Shown here: positions 8,614 through 19,107 of the stretch, in pieces
Layout of the letters: each line of letters opens with the position of its first letter
Numbering within the stretch: the stretch's first letter is position 1
From: Dyella amyloliquefaciens
Lineage (GTDB): Bacteria; Pseudomonadota; Gammaproteobacteria; Xanthomonadales; Rhodanobacteraceae
Length of the DNA stretch: 64,000 bases
Assembly (NCBI RefSeq): GCF_004296575.1
Contig: NZ_SAYT01000005.1
Span: 310,001 to 374,000, forward strand
Direction: 5' to 3'
Translations under genes and position numbers: made by a program
The notes under the pieces: model-generated
Told to the model about the DNA's origin: nothing
Database searches by the model: none
Seen by the model: only the letters and a program-made list of their open reading frames with translations

Positions 8614-8695
8614 CGGCTGGCGCGGCGCGCGGCACCTGCCTGGCGGGCCGCCCTGTGCGAAGCTTTCCCTCCCCCACCAGCCTCTCGCTGCCTTC

Positions 8696-9358
8696 ATGAC
8701 CCCTACCCCACAGGAAGCGGTCGGCGACCGCTTCGACCCCCAACGGATGCAGCACGCCCGCGAGCGCAGCTGGACCGCCCTGCAGGGCATTCGGGCGCGA
8801 ATGACCCCGGGCATCGGCGAAGACGACGCCAAGGCCATGGCGCTTGAGGTGTTCCGCGAATTGGGCATGGAACGCCTGTGGCATCCGGTGATCATCCGCA
8901 TCGGACCGAACACCACCAAGACCTACCGCGAACGCTCCGAGCCCGACGCTCGACTGGGTGAGAACGACATCTACTTCATCGACCTCGGGCTGGTGTTCGA
9001 CGGCCATGAGGGCGACGTGGGCGACACCTTCGTGGTCGGGCATGCCCCGCAGATGCAGGCCTGCGCCGAGGCGGCACGCCAACTCTTCCACCGTGTGGCC
9101 GACGCCTGGCGCATGCGCGGCCTCAGCGGCGAGGCGTTGTACACCTTCGCCGAACAGCAGGCCGAAGCGATGGGCTGGCGGCTCAACCACGAGATCAAAG
9201 GGCATCGCGTCAGCGATTTCCCGCATTCGGTGCACAAGGCCGGCGACCTGGGGGAGCTGGGTGAGCGGCCCTCGAGCGGCCTGTGGATCCTGGAGATCCA
9301 GATCGCCCATCCCACCGAGCCCTATGGGGCGTTCTACGAGGATTTGCTGACGGCGTAA
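8696..9358 (+). CDS. M24-family metallopeptidase-like protein
   Basis: A 220-residue pita-bread-fold protein of the Xaa-Pro aminopeptidase / methionine aminopeptidase superfamily, lacking the N-terminal creatinase-like domain. Candidate metal ligands are visible in order: Asp in YFIDLGLVF, Asp in GDVGDTF, His in HEIKGHRVSDFPHS, and Glu residues in WILEIQ and FYEDLL. The substrate could be a dipeptide or a non-peptide amide. Single gene between the DUF1304 gene and a REP pair. Confidence 0.8.
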   Translation: MTPTPQEAVGDRFDPQRMQHARERSWTALQGIRARMTPGIGEDDAKAMALEVFRELGMERLWHPVIIRIGPNTTKTYRERSEPDARLGENDIYFIDLGLVFDGHEGDVGDTFVVGHAPQMQACAEAARQLFHRVADAWRMRGLSGEALYTFAEQQAEAMGWRLNHEIKGHRVSDFPHSVHKAGDLGELGERPSSGLWILEIQIAHPTEPYGAFYEDLLTA

Positions 9359-9380
9359 GGCGTCTTAGCGGCCCCTCCCT

Positions 9381-9504
9381 TGTGGGAGCGCACCCTGTGC
9401 GCGACCGCGGAGTGGCGGGGTACCTCCGTGTTCGGTCGTCGCCTGAACGCACGGCCGGGCGTCACCGCTCCGTAGGCTGTCGCGCACAGGGTGCGCTCCC
9501 ACAG
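9381..9504. repeat. REP pair (BIME), family A, copy 2
   Basis: Inverted 24-bp arms (9381-9404 and 9479-9504) flank a 74-bp centre that begins CCGCGGAG and ends TCACCGCTCCGTAGG, the same inner blocks as in the copy near 25.3 kb. It fills most of the gap between the M24 gene and prfC. Confidence 0.85.
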
Positions 9505-9562
9505 ACCGGCACCCCTCCCCCACCCTTGGTACAATGGCGGGTTCGCGAGCCCAGAAACCGCC

Positions 9563-11164
<1,602 letters not shown>

Positions 11165-11186
11165 GCAAGCCTTTCCTGCACCCTCA

Positions 11187-11270
11187 CCGTCGTCCCTGCG
11201 AACGCAGGGATACGGCGACTTCCGCTTGCAAGCCAAGGCGCTGGATTCCTGCCTCCGCAGGAATGACGGG
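11187..11270. repeat. REP-like inverted repeat, family C
   Basis: CCGTCGTCCCTGCGAACGCA (11187-11206) and the inverted ATTCCTGCCTCCGCAGGAAT (11245-11264) form two related hairpins after prfC, of the CCTGCG...CGCAGG type common in Xanthomonadales. They may act as a terminator. The rest of the gap to 11448 shows nothing else beyond the Shine-Dalgarno of the next gene. Confidence 0.6.
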
Positions 11271-11448
11271 CATGCAGTTCCCCGCATCGTCGCCGCTGTG
11301 CCGCGCTGCTGGATAGCCTGCAGCTGATCAGGCGGAGACGGCTCGGTACACAGTCGGGGGTAGCGTCCAGGCCGCCAGTGACCACCGGCCCGTGCCCAAC
11401 TCCACCTGCACTGCTACGCTCCCCGCGTCCAACAGGGGAGTGTCCTTC

Positions 11449-12360
11449 GTGCCAGCCAGCCAGATCGCCTTCACCACACCCGCCTCCGCGACACCCTGGC
11501 AACGCTGGATGGTGTTTTCCCCCGTCGCGCGCATCGCTTTCTTCGTTGTGCTCTTCTTCACCCTCTTTGAGCTGACGTCCAACGTGAACCTCGGCTTCTA
11601 CGGGCCGGGCACGACGCCCCTGTCGCATGTATGGGGCAATCTGTTCGTGCAACTGGTGTCCACCGGGGTGGCCTACGCGGTGGTGGTGAAAGCCATCGAA
11701 CGCCGCGCCATGCGGGAATTCGCCCTGCGCGACCTGCCCGCGCTGCTCCCGGCCGGCCTGTTGCTCGGCACTGCGCTATTCAGTGCGGTCGTGCTGGTGC
11801 TGTGGCTGGCCGGCAGCTATCACGTCACCGGCATCGACCAAGGCGTGGACTGGTTTCCGGCCGTGTTGTCCGTAGGTATTACCGCGGGCATCAGTGAGGA
11901 AATCATCACCCGTGGCGTGCTGTTCCGCATCGTGGAGGAAGGCCTGGGCACCTGGTGGGCGCTGGCCATTTCCGCGCTGTTCTTCGGCGCGGCGCATATC
12001 TTCAATCCCGGCGCCACGCTGTGGAGCTCGCTGGCCATCGCCATCGAGGCCGGCGTCCTTCTCGCCCTGCTCTATCACGTCACCCGTTCGCTGTGGCCCT
12101 GCATCGGCTTGCATGCGGCGTGGAACCTCATGCAGGGCACCGTGTTCGGCATCCCGGTGTCGGGCACCTCTGCACACGGCTGGCTGGTCTCCGAACGCAC
12201 TGGTCCGGATTGGCTCAGCGGTGGCAAGTTCGGCGCGGAAGCGTCCGTCGTCGCGCTCATCCTGTGCTCGTGCTGCTCGGCCGTGTTGCTGATCATCGCG
12301 TTGCGCCGCGGCACCATCGTGCCGCCTGCATGGCGCCGCCGTGCGCCCTCTGCCGCCTGA
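11449..12360 (+). CDS. CPBP family intramembrane metalloprotease
   Basis: 303-residue inner-membrane protein with about eight helices and the CPBP (Abi, CAAX-protease-like) motifs in order: EEIITRG (Glu150, Glu151, Arg155), FFGAAHIFNP (His183) and GLHAAWNL (His and Asn), which form the metal and catalytic site. Bacterial CPBP proteins are linked to bacteriocin self-immunity or membrane-protein processing; the substrate here is unknown. GTG at 11449 is chosen because AGGGGAG (11434-11440) lies 8 nt upstream; an in-frame ATG at 11392 has no such site. Confidence 0.85.
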   Translation: MPASQIAFTTPASATPWQRWMVFSPVARIAFFVVLFFTLFELTSNVNLGFYGPGTTPLSHVWGNLFVQLVSTGVAYAVVVKAIERRAMREFALRDLPALLPAGLLLGTALFSAVVLVLWLAGSYHVTGIDQGVDWFPAVLSVGITAGISEEIITRGVLFRIVEEGLGTWWALAISALFFGAAHIFNPGATLWSSLAIAIEAGVLLALLYHVTRSLWPCIGLHAAWNLMQGTVFGIPVSGTSAHGWLVSERTGPDWLSGGKFGAEASVVALILCSCCSAVLLIIALRRGTIVPPAWRRRAPSAA

Positions 12361-12434
12361 CAGCTGCTATCGCCTTCACAAACGGGTGGCTAACCTGATC
12401 GCCACCGCCCGGCTCGCCCAACGCCAAGGTCACC

Positions 12435-15400
12435 ATGAACGACAGACCCGCGGTCCCGCCCCGCAGCAAGTACTCCTGGCTTGCGCATCAGCCGGTGCAA
12501 TACAAGATCCTGCTGGCGATAGGCACCCTGCTGCTGCTCTTCGTCATCTCCGGCATCGTGACCCTGCAGTCGGTGGGTCGGCAGACCACGAGCTGGCACT
12601 GGGTCAGGCATAGCTACGACGTTGAAATCAAGCTGGATGATCTGACGCAGTCGCTGATGCAGAGCCAGATCTCGGCCCGCACCTTCGTGCTGACCCGCAA
12701 CACGGCCCAGCTGGATGCATTCCAAAAGTACAACCGCGTCACCGACGAGCAGATCGCAGAGCTGCGCCGCCTGACTTCCGACAACCCCCTGCAGCAGGCG
12801 CGCATCGACCGGCTGCAAGAGCTTGCCGTCAAATGGCAGCAGGAAATCACCGTCAAGGGTATCGACGCGATCCGCAGCGTCACCGCTACCGATCCGATCG
12901 CCGCAGCCGTACAGCGCGAACGTATCCAGAGCACGTATCTGAATGAGCTCGCGGTACCCATGGAAGACCTCACCGGTCTGATCCAGCAGATGGATGCGAC
13001 CGAACAGTCCCTGCTCGACCAGCGCGAAGAGGCGCAACGCCGGGATTTGCGTTTCGTACAGCTCGTCACCGGCCTGACCACGTTGCTCTCTCTGCTGCTG
13101 GGCGCTTCGGTCATCCGCATGACGTTCCGGCTCATCACGCGACCGATCCGGCGCATGACCGACCTGATGACCCGCCTGGCAAACCATGACCACACGGTGG
13201 AAATCCGGCAGGTCGAACGCCGCGACGAGATCGGCGAGATTGCCCGTGCCCTGCACGTGTTCAAGCAGATGGCGATCGAAACCAGCGAGCAGACCTGGGT
13301 GAAGACGCATGTCTCGCAGATCGCCGGTGACCTGCAGACGGTGGGTGACCAGCGCGAATTCGGCGAGCGGCTTACCGGCACGCTGGTGCCGCTGCTGCAG
13401 GCAGGCGTCGGCGTGTTCTACCTGTACGACGAGGAGCACGGCCGCCTGCACCTGGTGGGCAGCTACGGCTACCAGGAACGCCGCCACCTCAGCGCCGAGT
13501 ACGGGATCGGCGAGGGCCTGGTGGGTCAGTGCGCAGTGGAGCGCAAGCCGATCACCCTGCAGGAAGTGCCCGAGGACTACGTGCGCATCCACTCCGGGAC
13601 GGGCGAGTCCACCCCGCGCGCGATCACCGTGATGCCGCTGTTGCTGCGCGAGAAGCTGCTGGGCGTGCTGGAGATCGGCAGCTTCCAGCACTTCACCGAA
13701 ACCCAGCTGCGCCTGCTGGACGAGTTGCTGCCGATCGCCGCGCTGTCGCTGGAAAACCTCGGGCGCGCCCTGCGCACGCAGGACCTGCTCCATCGCACCA
13801 GCGAACAGGCGGACGAACTGCGCGCCTCCGAGGAGGTGCTGCGCCGCCAGCAGGAAGACCTGCAGACCACCAACGAGGAACTCAACGAGAAGACCCGCGA
13901 GCTGCAGGAGCAATCGCAACGCCTGCTCGCCTCGGAGGAAGAATTGCGCGTGCAGACCGAAGAGCTGCAGGCATCCAACGAAGAGCTTCGCCAGAAGACG
14001 GACACGCTCAACACCCAGAAGCAGATACTCGAAGCGCTGCAGCGCGAGACCCAGGAAAAGGCCGAGGAACTGGCGCGTGCCAGCCAGTACAAGTCCGAAT
14101 TCCTCGCCAACATGTCGCACGAGCTGCGCACGCCACTCAACAGCCTGCTGATCCTTTCACGCAGCCTGGCCGACAATCGCGAAGGCAATCTCGACGCCGA
14201 GCAGATCGAATCGGCACGCATCATCCACGACTCCGGCAGCAACCTGCTGCGGCTCATCAACGACATCCTCGACCTGTCCAAGGTCGAGGCCGGCAAGATG
14301 GAAATCGTGCTCGACGAGTTCCCGCTGGCCGATCTCGAACGCGCACTGCAACGCACGTTCAGTCACGTGGCGCAGGAAAAACAGCTCGGCTTCCACGTGG
14401 ACATCGATGCCACGCTGCCGGCGGTCATCTGCACCGACGCGCCCAAGCTGGAGCAGGTCGCGAACAACCTCATCGGCAATGCGTTCAAGTTCACCCACCA
14501 GGGTTCGGTCCGGGTGCAGATAGGACGCCCGTCGACCGCCATCGCGCTGCCGGCCGCCCTGCAGGGCAGGGACACGCTGGCCATTGCGGTCAGCGATACC
14601 GGCATAGGTATTCCGCCGGACAAGGTGCAGAAGATTTTCCACGCCTTCGAGCAGGTGGATGCGAGCACCAGCCGCCAGTACGGAGGTACCGGCCTGGGCC
14701 TGACCATTTCCAAGCGCATCGCCGAGCTGCTGGGTGGCGACATCATGCTGCAGAGCGATGTGGGGCATGGCAGCACGTTCACCATTCTTCTCCCGCTGCA
14801 GGGGCCTTCCGGCACCACGGCTACGCCGTCCGCGACAGCCTCCAAGCCAGCCACGGCACGCCCCTTGACGACCTCGGCCCTGTTGCCGGAAACCGTCGAG
14901 GATGACCGTGGCCATATCGCCGCTGACGACACGGTGATCCTGATCATCGAGGACGATCCGGTGTTCGCGCGCATCCTCGCCGACATGGTCCGCCGCAAGG
15001 ACTATCGCGTGCTGGTCGCCATGGATGGTGAATCGGGACTGCAGCTGGCGCACAACCACACGCCCACCGGCATCCTGCTCGACGTGATGCTGCCTGGCAT
15101 GGACGGCTGGACGGTGATCGAGCGACTCAAGGAAAACCCGGCCACCCGCCACGTGCCGGTGCATTTCATTTCGGCAGTGGACGAGGCCAGCCGCGGCCGC
15201 GACCTGGGCGCGGTGGGCTTCCTGACCAAACCGGTGAGCCGCGAAGCGATCGGCGCGGCCTTCGAGCGCCTGCTGCATTTTGCCGAAGGCCATATGCGCC
15301 ACCTGCTCATCGTCGATGACGATGCCGATTCGCGCGCGGCGCTGCGCACCCTGCTGCGCCAGGAAGACGTCACGATCGACGAGGCAGGCACCGCGGAACA

Positions 15401-16097
15401 GGCGCTCGAGCTGGTCAAAGGCACCCACTACGACTGCGTCGTGCTGGACCTTGGTCTGCCGGGCATGTCGGGCATCGAATTCCTGGAACAATTGTCGGCC
15501 AGCGGGAAGGTCCCACCGGTGGTCATCTATTCCGGCCGCGAACTCAGCCGCGAGGAAAGCCTGAAGCTTCGCCAGTACACCGACAGCATCGTCATCAAGG
15601 GAGCCCGCTCGCCGGAACGCCTGATGGACGAGGTGAGCCTGTTCCTGCACAGCTTCCAGGGCGGGCAGCAGCGTCACACCGCGTCGACACCTGCGACGCA
15701 GGCCGCGCCGGATGCCGGGCAGCTACGCGACCGCAAGGTGCTGCTGGTCGACGACGACATGCGCAACCTGTTTGCGCTGTCCAAGGTGCTTCGCGGCTGG
15801 GGCATGCACGTGACCATGGCGCAGGATGGCCAGAAGGCGCTCAAGGTGCTGGACGAGCACGACAGCATCGAGCTGGTCCTGATGGACGTGATGATGCCGG
15901 TGATGGATGGCTACGACACCATCCGCGGGATCCGCTCGCAGGCGAAGTTCACGCGGCTGCCGATCATCGCGCTCACCGCCAAGGCCATGCGCGGCGATCG
16001 CGAAAAATGCCTCGAAGCCGGCGCCAACGACTATCTGTCCAAACCGATCGACATCGACAAGCTGTCGTCGATGATGCATGTGTGGCTGCACAGATGA
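12435..16097 (+). CDS. Hybrid sensor histidine kinase (CHASE3-HAMP-GAF-HisKA-HATPase-3xREC)
   Basis: 1220-residue inner-membrane kinase heading a four-gene operon. Order: TM helix 25-44, periplasmic CHASE3-like domain (about 45-207), TM 208-226, HAMP (about 228-285), GAF (about 300-440), a long Glu-rich coiled coil (450-550), HisKA with phospho-acceptor His562 in SHELRTP, HATPase (N-box around 677-682, G-boxes DTGIG and GGTGLGL), then three receivers with phospho-acceptors Asp883, Asp1005 and Asp1151. The second receiver has KGA in place of the usual KP pair, so its switching may be atypical. The stop overlaps the cheR start (ATGA). Coiled-coil repeats of (N/S/T)EEL are notable given the linked methyltransferase. 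Signal unknown. Confidence 0.92.
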   Translation: MNDRPAVPPRSKYSWLAHQPVQYKILLAIGTLLLLFVISGIVTLQSVGRQTTSWHWVRHSYDVEIKLDDLTQSLMQSQISARTFVLTRNTAQLDAFQKYNRVTDEQIAELRRLTSDNPLQQARIDRLQELAVKWQQEITVKGIDAIRSVTATDPIAAAVQRERIQSTYLNELAVPMEDLTGLIQQMDATEQSLLDQREEAQRRDLRFVQLVTGLTTLLSLLLGASVIRMTFRLITRPIRRMTDLMTRLANHDHTVEIRQVERRDEIGEIARALHVFKQMAIETSEQTWVKTHVSQIAGDLQTVGDQREFGERLTGTLVPLLQAGVGVFYLYDEEHGRLHLVGSYGYQERRHLSAEYGIGEGLVGQCAVERKPITLQEVPEDYVRIHSGTGESTPRAITVMPLLLREKLLGVLEIGSFQHFTETQLRLLDELLPIAALSLENLGRALRTQDLLHRTSEQADELRASEEVLRRQQEDLQTTNEELNEKTRELQEQSQRLLASEEELRVQTEELQASNEELRQKTDTLNTQKQILEALQRETQEKAEELARASQYKSEFLANMSHELRTPLNSLLILSRSLADNREGNLDAEQIESARIIHDSGSNLLRLINDILDLSKVEAGKMEIVLDEFPLADLERALQRTFSHVAQEKQLGFHVDIDATLPAVICTDAPKLEQVANNLIGNAFKFTHQGSVRVQIGRPSTAIALPAALQGRDTLAIAVSDTGIGIPPDKVQKIFHAFEQVDASTSRQYGGTGLGLTISKRIAELLGGDIMLQSDVGHGSTFTILLPLQGPSGTTATPSATASKPATARPLTTSALLPETVEDDRGHIAADDTVILIIEDDPVFARILADMVRRKDYRVLVAMDGESGLQLAHNHTPTGILLDVMLPGMDGWTVIERLKENPATRHVPVHFISAVDEASRGRDLGAVGFLTKPVSREAIGAAFERLLHFAEGHMRHLLIVDDDADSRAALRTLLRQEDVTIDEAGTAEQALELVKGTHYDCVVLDLGLPGMSGIEFLEQLSASGKVPPVVIYSGRELSREESLKLRQYTDSIVIKGARSPERLMDEVSLFLHSFQGGQQRHTASTPATQAAPDAGQLRDRKVLLVDDDMRNLFALSKVLRGWGMHVTMAQDGQKALKVLDEHDSIELVLMDVMMPVMDGYDTIRGIRSQAKFTRLPIIALTAKAMRGDREKCLEAGANDYLSKPIDIDKLSSMMHVWLHR

Positions 16098-16963
16098 ACA
16101 AACCTGCCGGCCCCGTGCGCACCACCGACACCGCCCTCGAGGACATCGAGGTCGAGTTGTTTGTGCGTGCGCTCAAGCTCCGGCATGGCTACGACTTCAG
16201 CCAGTACGCACCTGCCTCGCTCAAGCGGCGCGTGTTGCAGCTGGTCCAGTCCCAGCAATCGGGCACGGTGAGCACGCTCACCACGCGCCTGTTGCATGAA
16301 CCGGGTTTCCTGCCCGTGGTGCTTGAGGGGTTGTCGGTACCGGTATCGGAAATGTTCCGCGATCCGGACGTGTTCCTCGCGTTGCGCGAGCAGGTGTTCC
16401 CCGTGCTGGCCTCCTATCCGCAGATCAATATCTGGCAGGCCGGATGCGCGCATGGGCAGGAGGTGTATTCGCTGGCCATCCTGCTCGAAGAGGCCGGGCT
16501 TTACGAACGCACCCAGATCTACGCTACTGACTTCAACGAGAGTGCGCTGCGCCACGCCCAGGAAGGCATCTATCCGGCAAGGGAGGCGCAATTGTGGTCG
16601 CGCAACTATCAGGCAGCCGGCGGCAGGCATTCGCTGGCCGACTACTACAGCGCGCGCTACGAACTGATCAAGCTCGACCAGCGGTTGCGCCGCCATGTGA
16701 CCTTCGCCAATCACAACCTGGTCGCGGACGAGGTGTTCTGCGAAGCGCACCTGGTGCTGTGCCGCAACGTGCTGATCTATTTTTCCGACCCGCTGCAGGA
16801 CCGCACGCTCGCCCTGTTCCGCGACAGCCTCGTGCGTGGCGGCTTCCTCTGCCTGGGCACGCGCGAAAGCCTGGATTTCTCCCCGGCTGCCGCTGACTTC
16901 ACGCCCGTCAACGCTCCCCTGCGCATCTATCGTCTCGGGTCGCGCACCACGGGTGTGGACTGA
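16094..16963 (+). CDS. CheR-type protein-glutamate methyltransferase
   Basis: 289-residue SAM-dependent methyltransferase. An N-terminal helical CheR domain is followed by the SAM-binding segment WQAGCAHGQEVYSLAIL and the LVLCRNVLIYF motif. No TPR or pentapeptide-tether binding region is present. It is translationally coupled to the kinase upstream (ATGA) and lies one base ahead of cheB. No chemoreceptor or CheW/CheA is nearby, so the methyl acceptor may be the kinase coiled coil or a distant receptor (inference). Confidence 0.92.
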   Translation: MNKPAGPVRTTDTALEDIEVELFVRALKLRHGYDFSQYAPASLKRRVLQLVQSQQSGTVSTLTTRLLHEPGFLPVVLEGLSVPVSEMFRDPDVFLALREQVFPVLASYPQINIWQAGCAHGQEVYSLAILLEEAGLYERTQIYATDFNESALRHAQEGIYPAREAQLWSRNYQAAGGRHSLADYYSARYELIKLDQRLRRHVTFANHNLVADEVFCEAHLVLCRNVLIYFSDPLQDRTLALFRDSLVRGGFLCLGTRESLDFSPAAADFTPVNAPLRIYRLGSRTTGVD

Positions 16964-16964
16964 T

Positions 16965-17534
16965 ATGGCCGCACCCGTAGCCATTGTCATCGGATGCTCG
17001 GCGGGTGGCCTCACCGCGCTGGAGATCCTGTTCTCCGGCCTGCTCCCCATCCTGCCGCAGCCCATCGCCGTGTGCTGCCACACCGGCTCGGCAACCGTGG
17101 ACCTGATGTGCGAATTGCTCGCACGTCACGCCAGCATGCCGGTAGTGGAAGCCCGCGAACGCGCGCCACTGGAGGCGGGCGTGATCCACGTCGCACCCAG
17201 CGGCTATCACCTGCTGGTGGAGCCCAGCCGGCGCTTCTCGCTGTCGGTGGACGAACGCGTGAGCTATGCGCGTCCGTCCATCGATGTGCTGTTCGAATCG
17301 GCCGCCGAGGCCTATCGAGACACCCTGATCGGCGTATTGCTGACCGGGGCCAACAGCGACGGTGCCGAAGGACTGGCGCGCATCCGTCGCAACGGCGGCC
17401 TTGCCATCGTGCAGGACCCGGCCGACGCCGAATCGCCCGCCATGCCCATGGCTGCGCTCGACATCGCCGGCACCGACCATTGCCTTCCCCTGGCGGCAAT
17501 CGCGCCGCTGCTCAATCGCCTCTGCCTGCCATGA
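16965..17534 (+). CDS. CheB-type methylesterase domain protein (no receiver)
   Basis: 189 residues forming only the CheB esterase/deamidase domain; the regulatory receiver domain of canonical CheB is absent. The triad can be placed at Ser12 (IGCSAGG), His39 (CHTG, where canonical CheB has QHMP-like sequence) and Asp132 (TGANSDGAEG). It would reverse CheR methylation. Overlaps the downstream response regulator by ATGA. Control by phosphorylation would have to come from another protein, possibly one of the kinase receivers. Confidence 0.9.
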   Translation: MAAPVAIVIGCSAGGLTALEILFSGLLPILPQPIAVCCHTGSATVDLMCELLARHASMPVVEARERAPLEAGVIHVAPSGYHLLVEPSRRFSLSVDERVSYARPSIDVLFESAAEAYRDTLIGVLLTGANSDGAEGLARIRRNGGLAIVQDPADAESPAMPMAALDIAGTDHCLPLAAIAPLLNRLCLP

Positions 17535-18526
17535 CCACTCCAGCTCCCAAGATCCTCGTCGTCGACGATACGCCTGCCAACCTTGTGGCGATGCGCCGCC
17601 TGCTGGCCGACAGCGGAGCGCAGGTATTCGAAGCCGGCAACGGCAACGATGCGCTGGCGCTATGCCTTGACCACGAGTTCGCACTGATCCTGCTCGACGT
17701 GAACATGCCGGAGATGGACGGCTTCGAAGTCGCCTTCCTGATCGGCGAGGATGAACGGTTGCGCGACACGCCCATCATCTTCGTCACGGCGGCCTATGCC
17801 GATGACATCAACCGCGTGCGCGGCTATCACTTTGGCGCGGTGGACTACATCTCCAAGCCGATCAACGACATGATCCTGCAGTCCAAGGTGCGCGTATTCC
17901 TCGAGCTGTACCGCGCCCGCGCGGAGCTGAAGGCGACGCTGACCGCACTGGAGGAGCGCAATACGCAGCTCAACGCCGAAATCGCCGAGCGCCAGCGTAT
18001 CGAGGAACGCATCCGCCATCAGGCCACGCACGACATGCTCACCGGTCTGCCCAACCGCACGCTGTTCCATGATCGCCTGGGCACCGCCATGCAACGGGCA
18101 CCGCGCCATCAGGTCGATTTCGCACTGGCCCTGCTGGACGTCGACGGCTTCAAGGGCATCAACGACAACCATGGCCATCCGGCGGGCGATGCATTGCTGC
18201 AGGCGATTGCGGACCGCCTCGGTAGCGAAGTACGTGCGAACGATACCGTCGCGCGGCTTGGCGGCGACGAATTTGCGCTGATCCTGGAAGACGTGAGCGA
18301 CGTTGCTTCGCTGGTGAAGCGCTGCGAGGAAATATGCGCCGTACTCGCCCAACCCTATCCACTGGAAGGACGCCATGGCGCCTTCACCGCGCACGTCAGT
18401 GCCAGTCTTGGCGTCGCGGTCTGGCAGGGCATCGGGCAAGGCGATGAGGAATTGATCCAATGCGCCGACCGCGCGCTTTACCAGGCCAAGGACGCCGGCA
18501 AGAACCGCTGCGTGCTCGCCTCGTAA
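17531..18526 (+). CDS. Response regulator diguanylate cyclase (REC-GGDEF)
   Basis: 331 residues: receiver 7-120 with phospho-acceptor Asp56 and KP at 109-110, a coiled linker (125-160), and a GGDEF domain. The catalytic GGDEF (244-248) is intact, as is TGLPNR. RAND at 235-238 is an intact RxxD inhibitory site five residues before GGDEF, so product inhibition by cyclic di-GMP is expected. As the last gene of the coupled kinase-CheR-CheB operon it is the likely output of the pathway. Confidence 0.94.
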   Translation: MTTPAPKILVVDDTPANLVAMRRLLADSGAQVFEAGNGNDALALCLDHEFALILLDVNMPEMDGFEVAFLIGEDERLRDTPIIFVTAAYADDINRVRGYHFGAVDYISKPINDMILQSKVRVFLELYRARAELKATLTALEERNTQLNAEIAERQRIEERIRHQATHDMLTGLPNRTLFHDRLGTAMQRAPRHQVDFALALLDVDGFKGINDNHGHPAGDALLQAIADRLGSEVRANDTVARLGGDEFALILEDVSDVASLVKRCEEICAVLAQPYPLEGRHGAFTAHVSASLGVAVWQGIGQGDEELIQCADRALYQAKDAGKNRCVLAS

Positions 18527-18529
18527 CCT

Positions 18530-19000
18530 TCAACCCTGTTTGCGGGGCGACAACCACATGTCGATGCGGGCACGGAACACGGCATCGCCGGCCGCGTTGC
18601 GCACGTTGATGTTCACGGGCCACGCGTAGCCGCTGGTCGCTTCCACGGCAGCGGCCTCGGGTGTCGCTTCGGCGCGCAACCTACCCTTCGCCTTGGCCAG
18701 GTATTCCACCGTCATGCCCTTGGGAATCCAGCGCATGCTGGAAGGAATGCTGACGTCCGTCATCATGCCGGCGGTGAGCTCCGCCGCGTTGCACAGCGCG
18801 ATCGCATGGACGGTACCGATATGGTTGTGCACGCGGCGTCGGTCGCGGATATCCACCGTGCAGCGTCCGGGCTCCAGCGCCACGAAGCGCGGCGCAATGG
18901 TTGCGAAGTAAGGCGCCTTGAAGCAGATGAGGCGGCCATACAGCCAGCGGCCGCCCGGCAGGGAAACCAGCTTCCGGTACAGCGACAGGGTCTGGCTCAT
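18530..19000 (-). CDS. DUF4442 hot-dog fold protein (thioesterase-like)
   Basis: 156 residues with the DUF4442 pattern (YRKLVSLPGGRWLYGRLICF at the N terminus, then VHNHIGTVHAIALCNAAEL), related to acyl-CoA thioesterases of the PaaI group. Convergent with the GGDEF gene, only three bases separating the stop codons. It precedes fadE in the same direction by way of a 107-nt gap, suggesting a link to fatty-acid metabolism. No activity can be proven from sequence. Confidence 0.8.
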   Translation of the reverse strand: MSQTLSLYRKLVSLPGGRWLYGRLICFKAPYFATIAPRFVALEPGRCTVDIRDRRRVHNHIGTVHAIALCNAAELTAGMMTDVSIPSSMRWIPKGMTVEYLAKAKGRLRAEATPEAAAVEATSGYAWPVNINVRNAAGDAVFRARIDMWLSPRKQG

Positions 19001-19107
19001 GGCAAATCTCCTGCTTGGGCGGCCCGCTTGCGCCGCCCGGCTGCTACATCAATCGAGATGCGAGAACCCGATCGTCGCCCCGGGCGAGCCGGGGCGACGG
19101 GTCAGCT

